From the NCBI RefSeq assembly GCF_040712315.1, contig NC_134013.1, forward strand, positions 62,719,001 to 62,783,000: DNA of 64,000 nt. Reading direction: 5' to 3'. Both the position numbers and the translations under genes were made by a program. Origin of the DNA: Castanea sativa. Lineage: Eukaryota > Streptophyta > Magnoliopsida > Fagales > Fagaceae. The notes beneath the pieces are model-generated. The model had not been told where the DNA came from, made no database searches, and saw only the letters and a list, made by a program, of their open reading frames with translations. Of the stretch, positions 12,376-24,136 are shown piece after piece (positions within the stretch are counted from its first letter, which is position 1; each line of letters starts with the position of its first letter).

Positions 12376-13585
12376 AATATTCAATAATTTTCCATGGGCA
12401 CCAATTGCTTCTTTTTCTCTATATTCAAATCTCAAAATTATTATTGGCGGAATATTCGTGTGCCACTGTGATGCAATCCTCATGGTTCACATAGGCTGAT
12501 ATTAATATTATGCTTTTGAATCACAATGAATGTTGAAAATACATTTTTGCTTTGTTTTTGGTAGTTATAATTCATGAACTCCTTAGTCAATGCAAATGAT
12601 AAACAATATGACAATTATGAGAGCAACTGTGTTTATTTTATGAATACTATTCATGATCACAATCAACTTACACTAATGGCTCATGTTAAACAGTAAACAC
12701 CACAGATTATTGGTTGACTCAACCACTAACAAGTAACAAGACGTTACTCGGATAATATGCATGCCTATTATGGATCATGGAGCAGATAGATCATGCCCAC
12801 ACTTAAGAATAAATTATCAAAATTATTGTCAGCCACATATATACAGTTGTAAAATAAAGGAAATATAATAACAAGATAAAAAATATTAGAGCAAAATTAT
12901 ATCTGACTTATTTATTCTATTTAGTAATTATCCACCATATCATATTAGTTTTAAATACTAAATACATATCTCTTTTTGTTGTATGTATTTTTTCAGTATT
13001 TAAGTGTTTTTCCATTTCTATCTATGTTATATTATAATGAGAGTTGAAGTACATATTTATAGAAAAGGGCACATGTCTTGTCCAGTGTCCTATGATATTG
13101 GACCGTTGCGATAATAGCACAAGACCGAAGGGACAAAGTCTTAATTGAATGGCTGAATTTCCACCACTAATGAATAGATGTTGCCTACGGTAGAGAATTA
13201 GGGTGGTAACTTACAAGCCGCACAAGTGTAAGAGAGAGATATACTTAAAAAACATAAAATTTAATAACAATTTGATATCAAACCTATTACACATTTCAAT
13301 AAAACAATGCCATGGCTGATTTTTTTCAAATAAAAGAAAAAGACTAATACACAAAGTCACAGTCCCATCAAAAAATTATATCAAACCAAAATAATTCAAA
13401 TATTACAAAAAGAGATGTGGACATTGAACAAAGGAAAAAAAAAAAAAAGCTACCAGAGATGCTGATGGAGATTGGAAGAACCTGCCAGAATGGCTGCCAT
13501 TATCATAAAATCATACGGAGATTCTAGAGATATCATAAAATCATTGTCAAAGTTAAATTGTTTCTACTTTCTAGAGATACTGTGA

Positions 13586-13724
13586 GGGGGTGTTTGTTAC
13601 TGTTAATTAAGCAACAATTTTAAGTGTTTAAACAATATTACACGTATTTTCACATATTTTTTCACTCACACGTATTTCTACAAAACAACAACAACGTTAC
13701 CAGAAATCTCTTACCAAACAAGCC
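13586..13724. mobile_element. degenerate Tourist-like MITE
   Basis: It starts GGGGGTGTTTGTTA and ends TTACCAAACAAGCC, with internal TTTTTCACTCACACGTATTT. The inside resembles the elements at 22786-22909 and 44465-44613. No clear target duplication remains. Confidence 0.55.
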
Positions 13725-14992
13725 TTTAAAATGCCACAGATTATGTGTCATGATGATGTCATTCAACAATGGCAGCTGCTCATCGGAATTCAAAGGCTAA
13801 ATGCAAAGCAGCATCCATCAAATTCCATTTTAGCCATGAAAATTGTTCTTTAGATACATGATAATTAACATCTAAATTATAGAACTAATATAAATTCCAC
13901 AACAAAGCTAGCAAGTGATGGCTTTTTAAACCTTAGATAAGTGCCCGTTTGGTTGGGCTTTTAGGGGCTGAAACGCAACTTTATTTAAAAGTTGGACTTC
14001 TTTGAGCGTTTGGTGAAGCAAAAACGCAACTTTTGGGTAAAAGTTGCGTTTTGGGCCCAGGCAAAAACGCCCAATCCAATTATGGAGCTCTGGAGCTCCA
14101 TAAACAAAAAGTCTATGCGCGTTTTCAGCTATCCGTTGGGCTCTTCCTAAAATTACCGAATTACCCATTGATAAATCATCAGTTCTCTTGTGTAGCTGTC
14201 CCTCATTCCTCTCATCTCATCTCTCTGCTCCGCCTAAAATCCCTGAAGCTTAACGCGTCTCATCTCTTCTCTGCTCTGCCCTCTCTGTGCTGCTACCAGT
14301 CTCTCCGTGGTAAGTCATCCGTGAATCTTCTTCCTCTTCTTCTGCCTTCTTCGTCTTCTCTGATTTGTATTTAAAAAAAAAATTTATTTATGTCTAATCT
14401 GATCCGAGAAATACATTTTGAAGGTAGAGATTTGATCAACAAAACACCAAGCAACACTGATCTGCTACCAAAAACCACCAGGTACCAACACTAATCTGAA
14501 ATTTTTTTTTTTACCAAGTGTGGGAAATTTTTTTTTCAGATCTTGCATGCTTTGTTGTTGCTAATGATCTATTTGTTCTCTTGCCGGGTACTGAAATTTT
14601 TTTTAGCTACATGCTTTGTAATTTTTATTTCTTTTGTGGATGCTTTGTTTGACTGAGGATGCTTTGTGGATGCTCTGTTTGACTATTAGCTACATGCTTT
14701 GTGGATGCTTTGTAGCTTTTTCTTTTGTAATTAGTCACACACTTTTTGGGAAGCTGAAACAGATAAAAAAAGAATGTATTTTTAAAGTATTGGGTTGCTT
14801 CAAATTTTTTGTTTTTTGTTGTGTTTGATTTGTTTTCTCGGCAACCCAGAAGAGAGTTATTGTTATAGATTAATGGGTATTGTTCCTTTACTTGCGTAGT
14901 TATTTGTTTTTGTTGATTGGAATTTACAGTGGTTTGAATCTTGCTATGAATGGTTTGTAGACTTGTAGCTCATAATTCTAATAGAAAAAAGA

Positions 14993-15194
14993 CAAAAGAT
15001 TGGGTTTGGGGTCTAAAAATCAGAGGAGAAAATCAATGGGGTGCAGTTGTTGCTGATGGGGCATGCGTGTGCAGCAAACCAATGCCCCATCAGCAGCAGC
15101 CGCACCCCACATCAGCAGAGCACGCACACCCTGACAACAACTACATATTTTCTTTTTTCTCCTCTGATTTTCAGACCCCAAACCCAAACTTTTG
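14993..15194. repeat. inverted repeat (MITE-like) nested in the Harbinger element
   Basis: Arms of about 35 bp (14993-15030 and 15157-15194) share TGGGTTTGGGGTCT and ATCAGAGGAGAAAA in inverted form with only a few mismatches. The loop holds a further GATGGGGCAT / ATGCCCCATC hairpin. No target duplication was identified, so it may be a nested MITE or part of the host element. Confidence 0.65.
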
Positions 15195-15951
15195 TAAGCT
15201 ATACAATGTTTTTATTTTTTTTGGGTACTAAATGGTAGATTTTTTTGCAAATTTTATTGTTTATGTGATTTTTTTGGTCTTTAGTAATGAGGAGTGGAGT
15301 GTTTTGCTTCAGTTATGATTTGTTCTCAAGGTTAATAACCTTGGATACTGCAGTTGATTTGTTGGATTAAGATTATTTTTAAGATCACTATATGGAATTG
15401 TTATGTTTTGGGTAGTCTCATCTTCCTCTTTTCTAGATTCTCACGACTTGTTAAAATTTCAGTGTAAGACTTTTAAGAGGACCTCTTGTATACATATACT
15501 TGAAGCACTCCTATTTGTCTCTAATAAATTATCATTTACTTAAAAAAAAAGTAAATAAATAAAAATTAAGGTCCACAGAAGCAGAAGAGTTACTCTTGTA
15601 GGTTTGGTAAAGAAACCCAATTTAAATGAAATGGATTGTTATGGTTTGGCATAACTTTAGCCTAGAATTATGGAGGAGATAAGATTGAGTTTCAGACAAA
15701 GGTTTTAGTGTGTTCTTCCCACCTTTTATGGCATCAATTTTCTGGCTGTGTTTACTGACTCCTGACTAGTGAGTGTACAAACGGTGACATGATGAGATTC
15801 CTCTCTAGCCCTTTCTATTTTATGCTCAGACTAGGCAGCAATTTTTTTTTTTTTTTCCTGGATTTATTAGATCATGTTTGTAACTAGTTCACTAAATTGG
15901 AATATTATGTATTCTATTTTTTGCATTTCTTATGGTTGGTTAACTTTATAG

Positions 15952-16280
15952 ATGGGTAAAAAGACCACTTCCAACCCGAGGTAAAAAAGGCTAGAGCAGA
16001 TTGGGATATTAATCCAACGTGGACAACTACTTTTTGTAACCTTTGTATGGAACAAATTCAAGCCGGGAATAGAACAAAAGGTGTTGGCTTTAGTACCAAA
16101 GGTTGGTTCAATTTGGTGACCAAATTTTGTGATGAGACCGGTCAAAACTATGATAAGGACCAATTAAAAAGTAGGTGGGATGTATTAAAAGGTGATTGGA
16201 GAGCGTGGGAACAATTGAGGAATCTTGACACATGTTTAGGTTGGGATGCAGTGAAAGGAACGATTGCTGCTCCTGATTAA
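15952..16280 (+). pseudogene. Myb/SANT-like ORF1 of a PIF/Harbinger element, frameshifted
   Basis: After a splice-acceptor-like TTATAG, ATG at 15952 opens MGKKTTSNPR and then hits TAA. One frame over, from about 15981, translation resumes as KARADWDINPTWTTTFCNLC and runs to the stop at 16280. The resumed part has the Myb/SANT-like signature: three spaced Trp (W of TRADW-type, GWFNLV, SRWDVLKGDWRAW) and the ending LGWDAVKGTIAAPD. This domain occurs in the DNA-binding ORF of PIF/Harbinger elements and in related host proteins. A one-base loss near 15980 explains the break. The usual C-terminal half is absent. Confidence 0.75.
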
Positions 16281-16517
16281 ACTTGGGTTATTGATATGTA
16301 TTTTATATCTTTTTACATTTTTATATAGTACAATTTAAACTTGGATTATTGGTGTATATTTTATCATCTTTTTACATTTTCATTTTGTGCTTCATGATGA
16401 TGAAAATTATTTAGATTTAATTAATATTAATAAGAAGTCATTAATGGTAATAACAAATAATTATGACACTAAAAAAGAATAATTGCCCAAACATTATTAA
16501 AATAATACCAATAATAT

Positions 16518-16550
16518 ATATATTATTATTATTATTATTATTATTATTTA
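16518..16550. repeat. (ATT)n microsatellite
   Basis: Perfect trinucleotide run near the right end of the Harbinger element. Confidence 0.9.
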
Positions 16551-17223
16551 ATAAGTATATGAAGTAGTTGATTTAAGTATTAAATAAACTCTCTTATATA
16601 TACATTGTCCTTTTTGGTAATTTTTATCCCTCAAACTGCAACTTTTGTAGTGTTAACCAAACACTCAGCTTTTTCAAGAAGCACTTTTTAATAGCTTTTA
16701 CCAAACACTCAGCTTTTTGAAAAAGCACTTTTTGAAAACTCAACTTTTTCATTATGCATTTTTTCAAAAAGCCCAACCAAACTCACCCTAAGTTCAACAA
16801 GGCAATGCTGCCCCTGCGTCTAGTTAGTTAAAACGCGTATAGTTCGCGTACGTATATAATAATTAAATAAAATTTCGTTTAAAAAGTTTCATTTTCAATA
16901 TTACGGTAATAAACATGTTCTTTTAAAAGATAACAAAAATTTGAAAGTCCTGTGTTGATCAGGCAAATCATATACTGTATGTTCATTTGTTTTAGTTTTT
17001 ATTTTTTATTATTATTTTAAATATATTATATTCCCCTATTCCCCTATTGTCATATATAATATAAATTATGAATGAAATTCTTTAATTTGCATCATCTTTT
17101 TGAGTAAACTCAAAGTTGCTAATGAAAATCGATAAATTTTGAGATATGGTTGAATATGATAAAGCCAAGAAGAGGTTAAATAGTACCGCGAAACAATGGA
17201 AAATTCCTACAAATAATCATTCT

Positions 17224-17433
17224 AGAGTCTGTTTGAATACCGCTTATTGCTGAAAACTGAAAATACTGTAGCAAAATAATTTTTAAATGTGTAAACAGTA
17301 CCATAAAACCCAGTTTTAAAATAAAATTTGCTGAATTCTGTACTTGCAGGTCCTGTGAACAATGCACGGGACCCACACAAAAAAACACAAACGCACATTT
17401 TTAAACGCAGACGCACAAACCAAACCCATCCCT
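17224..17433. mobile_element. Tourist-like MITE, present in unit B only
   Basis: It starts GAGTCTGTTTGAATACCGC and contains ACTGTAGCAAAATAATTTT, a TGCACGGGACCCA block and an ACGCACAAACC end: the same family as 4424-4625 and 11083-11291. Unit A has no equivalent between its GCCAAGAAGAAC and TTTTACAAATTGG anchors. Flanking CTA triplets are possible but not the usual TWA. Confidence 0.65.
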
Positions 17434-17747
17434 ATTACTCTATCAAAGAGTGATAAAATAATTACTAAAATTTTACAAATTGGTAATAACTAATAACTTT
17501 AACATTTTTCTCTAAAACCTAGACTTATGAAATTTTGGTGGAGGAATATGCCAGACAACGCACAAATGTAGGCTTTTTTTTTTTGGTTAAACACAAATGT
17601 AGGCTTAAACGTACCATATAGGCCTAAGGGCTGGTTTTAAATAATTAGGCCTGTCCAAATTTTGGGCCAGCTCGATTGTTGACAATTGAATTGGTCTTGG
17701 TCATGGTCATGGGTTGCCAAGACGTGACGAAGTTGCTGTAAGATTAA

Positions 17748-17888
17748 GGGGTGTTTGATAGAGTAGTTTAAGATGAGATTTTTATAGTTTTTAAAATATG
17801 TGTGGGTAAAAAAGTGTGTAAAAAAAAAAGTGTAATGTTGTTTAAAATATAAAAAATGTGAGTTTGAAATGCTAAACCAAACAGACCC
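17748..17888. mobile_element. Tourist-like MITE, present in unit B only
   Basis: A 141-bp element with ends GGGGTGTTTGATAGAG and GGGTCTGTTTGGTTTAG (from the right), flanked by TAA at 17745-17747 and 17889-17891. Unit A reads straight through TTTTAAGCCGTGG at the matching place. It is related to 1332-1457. Confidence 0.8.
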
Positions 17889-18281
17889 TAAGTGGTTTTC
17901 TAAACTTTGAAAATTTCACCACTATGGAGGCGGGAGATTGTTATTGAATATTATTGGTGGATAAAAAAATAATTTTAATAGTAAATTCAAATTAGAATCA
18001 GTGTCAATTTACCATTTAAAATTTGTTGTGAAATTATTGTAAAAAAATGTGACACTTTTTGTTAAACTAATAGAATAGTTCCTTTTGGTGATGGCTATAA
18101 AGTCAAAAAACTTTGTGGCAGCTTACATACAACCCCTCTAATGGTAAGTCTAAAACTAAAAACAGTTTTAACAGTTGAGCTCAATTTTCTATTGCAAAAT
18201 TTTCTTCAAAAACAAATAAACAATTCTTTTATCAAAAAAGTGAAGGACATTGTAGGATGAAGATTAAATTATTATTATTAT

Positions 18282-18283
<2 letters not shown>

Positions 18284-18314
<31 letters not shown>
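18284..18314. repeat. (AAT)n microsatellite
   Basis: About 10 AAT repeats, absent from the aligned part of unit A. Confidence 0.9.
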
Positions 18315-18315
<1 letters not shown>

Positions 18316-19486
18316 AGTAACTCTTTAAAACATTTTTTTTAACCAAATTAAAGAGCACTACAGGTAAGAACCATTCTAAATCCGATTATCTAACACTATT
18401 CGAATGATTCTCACCAAGTTCGGAAAGCATTGTAGTATTTTGTAAAAATTTTATTTTCTCTTTTTTTTATTCAAACTTTCTTTCTTTCTCTGTTCTCATT
18501 CTTTTTTATAATTCAATTATTATAGCAAGTGGGGGAATGAGAGTTTAAACAATAATTTTCTTCATAAAGAAAATCAAGTAGTGTCACAAATCTACACGGC
18601 TCTTGCCCCTTCTCATCTTTCTTTTCTTTAAATTAAGAATTTATAATGAACATTAGGAAGATGAAGGGTGTGATGTAGACTGTATTCTAAAAATGGGAAG
18701 CTAAAATACAAATAGTGTCACAATTCACTTTTTTTATATTATGGAATGAGTTGTGATTTGAATTAGAGTTCATTGACTTGTCAAATAATTTACTTTTACT
18801 AGATCTCTTGTCCTCCTTAGAGTTTTCACATCTGGTTCTATAAAGTTTGGCCAAATTTTGGATTATTATTATTTTTTTTCTGCTGCCATCCTACTCTTCA
18901 TTTTGTAATTAATCTCATTAAAATAATTTCTCTTAAATTTTTTTACCCCACAATCCTCTCTCTCTCTCTTTTTTTTTTTTTTTGGCCATCCCTTCAGTTT
19001 CAATCTCGCGACCGGCTTTTTTTAGCCTCTTTCCTCCAACTGCCGTGGAGTCGAATTATCTAAGTTAAAATTCAAATCTAGATAGAACAAATTCTAGAAG
19101 GTTTTAGAAGGGAGATAGATTGGATCGATCGGATCAGAGATGAAAAAAAAAAAGATCATAAGGATTTATGGAGCAGAATTCAGAGACTCAAAGTTTAAAT
19201 TAGCATGAGAATTTGACATGATTGTATGCAGTACAGATCTAGAGGTCAATATTGGCAACATAGTTGAGGTGCACCTTCACAAGGCTTTTCAAGTCATACC
19301 ATCCTTCTCCCCTGTTATATTCACTAATAAATTATCAAAAAAGGAAAAAAAGAAGAAGAAAAGAGAGTAAACATTAATTGATACGAGAGAATGTATCCCC
19401 AAATTTAAATTGCTCCATTTCAAAGCAAATGACGAGTATTGTTCTCCTCATTGGTCATTGCTAGTATTTAGATTGCTCTTATTTAT

Positions 19487-19606
19487 GCCAATAGTTTTGT
19501 AGCTGAATTGACACCTTCCCATATATAAAGTACTTGGAGGTCTAAGGGGAAAATAGTTCGAGCTGCGGGTTAGGAGCATGTTGTAATTATTTCTCAAAAA
19601 AAAAAA
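19487..19606 (+). mobile_element. tRNA-derived SINE in unit B
   Basis: The same family as 11811-11929 (TAGCTGAATTGACACC, then AGTTCGAGCTGCGGG, then poly-A) but at a different site. It has its own 14-bp duplication TTGCTCTTATTTAT at 19473-19486 and 19607-19620. Unit A has a single TTGCTCTTATTTAT near 11678 and no SINE there. Confidence 0.85.
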
Positions 19607-20038
19607 TTGCTCTTATTTATTTGTTTTTTATTGTTATTATTTATTTATTTGTAGATTTTTGTCTCGTTGGACTGATCCTTTTATGGCTTAGTAGTCACTG
19701 ATCAATATTCTAGGGTCTAGCAATATAAATTAGAATATGATTATGGGCTGAAGCAAACCTGCGTAACCGATTTTTTATTTTATTTTAATTAATCAGTGGT
19801 CCAAATATGATTCTTAAAAAAAAAAAAAAAAAAAATCAGTGGTCCAAATAGACAAGAACCCTTCTCCCAGTTTTAAAAAAAATCAGTGGTCCAAATAGAC
19901 AAGAACCCTTCTCTCAATTTTTTTTTAATTAAAAAAAGACCATTTTTTGACAAAAAGTAAAGACCCTGGGATTGTCGATTGGTTTGTTTTGTTTTGTTTA
20001 TAAACAATTTTATAAAATTTTGTATTGTTTTTATGTTT

Positions 20039-20201
20039 GGGCCCGGTTAATGTGTGCCCTAGGGCACACATTAAGCCTTCTATTTTTGAAAACATTTTTT
20101 CAAAAATTGAAAAAGTTGTCAATACTTTTTCAATTCTCAAGCAAATATTTTCAAAAATGATTAATTATTGTTTGCCCTTAGGGCACACATTAACAAAATC
20201 C
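20039..20201. mobile_element. 163-bp MITE with 9-bp target duplication (Mutator-like), unit B only
   Basis: The ends GTTAATGTGTGCCCTAGGGC and, from the right, GTTAATGTGTGCCCTAAGGG form inverted repeats. It is flanked by TTTATGTTT at 20030-20038 and 20202-20210. Unit A shows the uninterrupted target (TTTTTATGTTTTG near 12200), a clean empty site. Confidence 0.85.
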
Positions 20202-20538
20202 TTTATGTTTTGTTTTAATTTGACGTTATTTATGCCGGCTTTAAACAATTAATTAGATCTACTTATTTCAAATAAGGTGTGTCCTTTTTTGAGATTGCTT
20301 GGACACGGAAGATATTTTGTTGATTTGTGTCCTTTTTTGATATTTCATTGATTTGAAGAGTGTCTGTCATTTTTCACTTTTATTGTAAAAATTGATTTTG
20401 AATAAATGAAAGTCACTATCGATTCTACTAAAAAAAGGGGACAAAATTTAGTGTGTACTTGATTGGGAGGAGGAGAGAGGGTGATTTTGGTGGGACCTAA
20501 TTATTTTATACCTAAGTCCCACCATTTGGAGGTGATAT

Positions 20539-20643
20539 AAGGTGTTTAGATGCATGCATCCTCACACTCATATGCGGGTGGGCCTTACAAGTGTAGGGCC
20601 CACTCTCTTGTGAGTGTGAGGATGTTTGCATCCGAAACACCTT
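20539..20643. repeat. 105-bp foldback element
   Basis: The arms AAGGTGTTTAGATGCATGCA and CATCCTCACACTCA pair with GTGTGAGGATGTTTGCATCC and AAACACCTT on the right. It is MITE-like, with no clear target duplication. Confidence 0.65.
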
Positions 20644-22785
20644 GTATTTTCTCCACCATTTAGGGGTGATTTTACTTCTTGAATTGGAGAGAAAATGAGG
20701 AGAAAGAGGGGCTTAAATGAGAATTTACTCATCTGTCTCTCTCCTCCCTTCTAGCGTTAGTTCCTTTTTTTTTTTGTTGCTAATTATTAATTATTATTAT
20801 TATTATTTTATTTTATATAGCGGAGATATGAGAGTGAATGTAATTCTACAAGTTACAAACTACATTTTTTCTCTTCTCACTTTTCTTCTCAACCAAACAA
20901 AAAGAAATTTCTTTCGCTCTACTTTTCTATTCTCCCAACAAATACAAACAAGAGCAACTAAATCTTTTTAATCCCCACTTTTTCATCCCCCAATTAAACA
21001 TGCCTAAGTTACATTATTATAAATCTAGTACATTAGGTTTCCTAATTAATTTCAAATACATGGTTGTATAGACGAAACACAAAATCGTGCTATTTTGCAA
21101 AAATAATTAACTTTAATACAACTATGTCTTTAAATTGAATTAGAACATTTATTGTGAAAAACACACACGTTTAGTAAGAACATCTATCATTCTATTCTAC
21201 TGCATCTAAAGTACTACACGTAACTTTTGGTCTCTCTGGAGAGGGGAGATGCAGATGCAGAAAGACCGAAATTGGGCCCGGGAAACATGGAGTAGTTATG
21301 CAGTGGAGTGTGGGTTTTCTCTCCTGTGACGTAGAATTGATGAAAATTGTGGAAATGGAATAGGCGTTTGAAAAGGAGAGATTGAAGGGGCAGTTGAACT
21401 CAAAGAATGAGCTCTTGCCAACTAACACAGAAAATGTGGCATGTGATTATTTGACGTTTCAAAACTTGTTTGAAAAATCCAAGCAAGCTTTCCCTTTCAA
21501 ATTTACCACATGAAGAAGAAGAAGGGGCTGCGCAGACCTAACCAAAATTATTTGAGGTCTTAATCTGCAGGCCTCCTTTTCAAGATTCAAACCCACATGC
21601 CCTCATCAACTTTTCCTCTTTCCCCAAAATTTAGAAAAAAACCCACGTGTCCCTCTCTCTTTTTAAGAAATTGGCTCAATGCATCCCATTAGCAAATGTG
21701 TGGATACAAAAAGTTGAACTAATATATAATAGTTCATGTACTATAACTGTCTATCCTATCTTAATAATCTTCATGACTAGAGAGAAAAATTAATAGATTA
21801 ATGGGCAGTGCTCTATCCATGGGCCTTTATCACTAATCTCTAGAGTTGTGGTAGTATAAAATATGCTTTGTTTTGGAGTTTGAATGTGATAAAGTGAGGG
21901 CAGCCAAGAAAAATGTGATAAAGAAAGAATAGTATAAAGCCAAAGAATCTACCCCATTGGTGTCTTTACTAGAAAAAAATCAAAATAAAAAAACGAGGCG
22001 GATATAAAACTTTGTCATAGAACAACAAATCATATGGTCATGGCCCCCCTAATGGGGTGTTCTAGAGTGGAAAATCATGTCAACCACTTGTTTAAGACCA
22101 ACCTTTCTGAATTTGAATCCGGGTAGTTAGTCCATGATGTTTGTAAAACTACCACAAAAATGAGATACTTTTTTTTTTTTATCTATATATTCAAAACCAT
22201 CTTTGGTCTATGCCAAAGCTTTCCATGATATATGTTGATCATATTTCGTGTGTGTTTAAATTAGGTTATTTATTTGTTACTTTAAACCTATATACTAGAA
22301 ATTGAAAAAAAAAAAACAATTGTATTTAAAAATCAAAGAAAAAGCTAATCCTTTCAAAGATTTTTTCCCCAATCGAATAATACAAGAATTTTTAGATTTA
22401 TAAATATCGTGTCTACGAGTTGAATCTTACTCTACATTTGGTTCGACAGATATAGGAAGGAAGGTTCATTATCTTTTAAGTAATACAAGAAATTTTAAAA
22501 TTCATAAACTTCATTTGAATCTAACTTTGCATACATTTGGTTTAGTAGATATAAGAGAGAAAGGAAAGAGAGGACAAAAAAAGACATAAGGAAGAAGTAC
22601 AAATTCGACATGAATGTAGAGTCAGACTCTAGGCATTGGCCATTAAGATGGCCTATGCCTAGAGTCTAAGATGGCCCAATATTGTGGGCTCCAATCAAAT
22701 TAGAACATTTAAGTTACAAAAAAAAGTTGTGATATTGCCGAATTATTATTGACAATCAAAATCCCTTAATGCTTTGGGACTTTAA
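20644..22785. other. intergenic DNA, no gene seen
   Basis: Mixed AT-rich sequence with a slightly GC-richer block at 21180-21440. A 78-codon minus-strand frame at 21192-21428 has no domain I recognise and no supporting neighbours. I see no convincing gene. Confidence 0.5.
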
Positions 22786-22909
22786 GAGGCATTTGGTGTA
22801 GGAGTTTAAATATATGTTTTTAATTTTTAAACAATATTACACATATTTTAATACATTTTTTCACCTACATATATTTTCAAAAAATACAAACAACGTTATC
22901 AAAAGACCC
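22786..22909. mobile_element. degenerate Tourist-like MITE
   Basis: It starts GAGGCATTTGGTGTAGG after TAA and ends TATCAAAAGACCC. The internal ACAATATTACACATATTTT and TTTTTTCACCTACA blocks match 13586-13724 and 44465-44613. The right TAA has decayed to TCA. Confidence 0.6.
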
Positions 22910-22973
22910 TCAATTTTTTAAGCCAATTGCCTAAAAAAAAAGCTATCTCATCTCCCACGTGACCACAAACTAA

Positions 22974-22978
<5 letters not shown>

Positions 22979-23009
<31 letters not shown>
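22979..23009. repeat. (CT)n microsatellite
   Basis: Perfect CT run of about 15 units. Confidence 0.95.
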
Positions 23010-23013
<4 letters not shown>

Positions 23014-23360
23014 TGACATAATATAGAGGAAAATAATACTGTAAATAATTATAGCGATATTCAAACATGTAATTTAATACTTCTTTCTTATAAAAAAAGA
23101 TGAGATTCTTTTCCAAATGTAGTCTTACAATATTACTTACATTAAATGTTACAATTATTTCTAAAAAAAAAAATTATTCAAAATTAAAATTGATGAAATC
23201 ATACTTAAAGTTGATTATGTCACAAGAAGATTAAGTGACTTAATCATATTATTATTTGAAAATGACATGTTTAAAAAACCTAATACAAAAACTTAATTAG
23301 TAATTTTGCATCTCTTGAAAAAAAAAAGATTTTAACTTGAAACTATAATATAGAAAATTA

Positions 23361-23369
<9 letters not shown>

Positions 23370-23414
<45 letters not shown>
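23370..23414. repeat. (TA)n microsatellite
   Basis: Perfect TA run of about 22 units in non-coding DNA. Confidence 0.95.
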
Positions 23415-23417
<3 letters not shown>

Positions 23418-23724
23418 TGAAAAATATTTATTTAAACAAGGTTATACTCAAAGTTGCCATCCTAATCTCAAATTGTATTGAGTTGGCCCATGTGAATGGA
23501 TACAATTTTTATTAGGGCCCATATTTTGAGGGGGTTCAAACTCAAGTTCTCTTTTATAAGAGGAACTAGGTAATGCTATTGAATTATAAGATTTTTGACA
23601 TTAAAAAAAAAGTGCTTTATTCACAACATTTTTACAACAAATCCTATATAGGAAGTTGTTCCTGGTTCTAATTTGAACATAACACTTAAATTACTTTTTT
23701 GAGCACTAGTGTTAAGAGCTTGAC

Positions 23725-24105
23725 TGTTGAAGAAAGTAATGGCAAGAATGGAAGGATAGGAAAGAATGAGATGTTGGTTACTTTGAGGGTAACCACCTCC
23801 AAACAGAGTAAGAACAAGAAAAAGATAGAGAAAGGAGAGTAACTGAATTGATTTTATGCTCCATCATTATCACTCCACAATTGTGGTTATATACAATTAC
23901 AATTAATCCCAATCCTCTAATCTGTAACTACCAACAGACTTAACTACCTCTAACAACCTCATTAACTAATTCTTACTACTAGCTCACTTACTCACTTATA
24001 CCTTGCACCTGCATTACACGTGACTAAGCAAAGCACAACTACACGCACATTTAATCACAACAACAGGAACACCTCATCACACTACTAGGCACAACACACA
24101 CCTTA
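23725..24105 (-). mobile_element. possible LTR remnant next to the gypsy fragment
   Basis: Non-coding sequence just downstream (minus sense) of the integrase fragment, with GTTATATACAATTAC and AGGGTAACCACCTCC segments in an LTR-like layout. No second LTR, terminal TG-CA pair or primer-binding site was established. This is inference from position. Confidence 0.25.
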
Positions 24106-24136
24106 AGCGCGCGCGCGCACACACACACACACACAC
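24106..24136. repeat. (GC)n(AC)n compound microsatellite
   Basis: Alternating purine-pyrimidine run, GC units followed by about 10 AC units. Confidence 0.9.

Larger units (their letters stand above)
13941..16788 (+). mobile_element. 2.85-kb PIF/Harbinger element, non-autonomous
   Basis: Terminal inverted repeats GTGCCCGTTTGGTTGGGC and, from the right end, GGGTGAGTTTGGTTGGGC, flanked by TAA at 13938-13940 and 16789-16791. It contains a broken Myb/SANT-like ORF (15952-16280) of the kind PIF/Harbinger elements carry beside their transposase. I see no DDE transposase, so it is a deletion derivative. Unit A has nothing equivalent at this site. Subterminal repeats of GCAACTTTT and CACTCAGCTTTTT type occur at both ends. 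Confidence 0.82.
12391..20277. repeat. tandem segmental duplication, unit B
   Basis: The second, same-orientation copy of unit A, longer because of later insertions: a Tourist-like MITE (about 13586-13724), a PIF/Harbinger element (13941-16788), MITEs (about 17224-17433 and 17748-17888), a SINE (19487-19606) and a Mutator-like MITE (20039-20201). Outside these, the order of anchors matches A. B-specific small expansions include an (AAT)n tract at 18284-18314. Nothing in B encodes a recognisable host gene. Confidence 0.85.

Noticed and set aside
14033..15238. Several 60-113 codon frames inside the Harbinger element
   Set aside because: They overlap the terminal and nested inverted repeats and look unlike any transposase; only the Myb/SANT frame is supported.
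21192..21428. 78-codon minus-strand frame in a GC-richer block
   Set aside because: No family recognised and no exon partners; composition alone is not enough to call a gene.
22040..22160. Possible SINE with box B-like TTTGAATCCGGGTAG
   Set aside because: No clear box A, A-tail or flanking duplication could be established.
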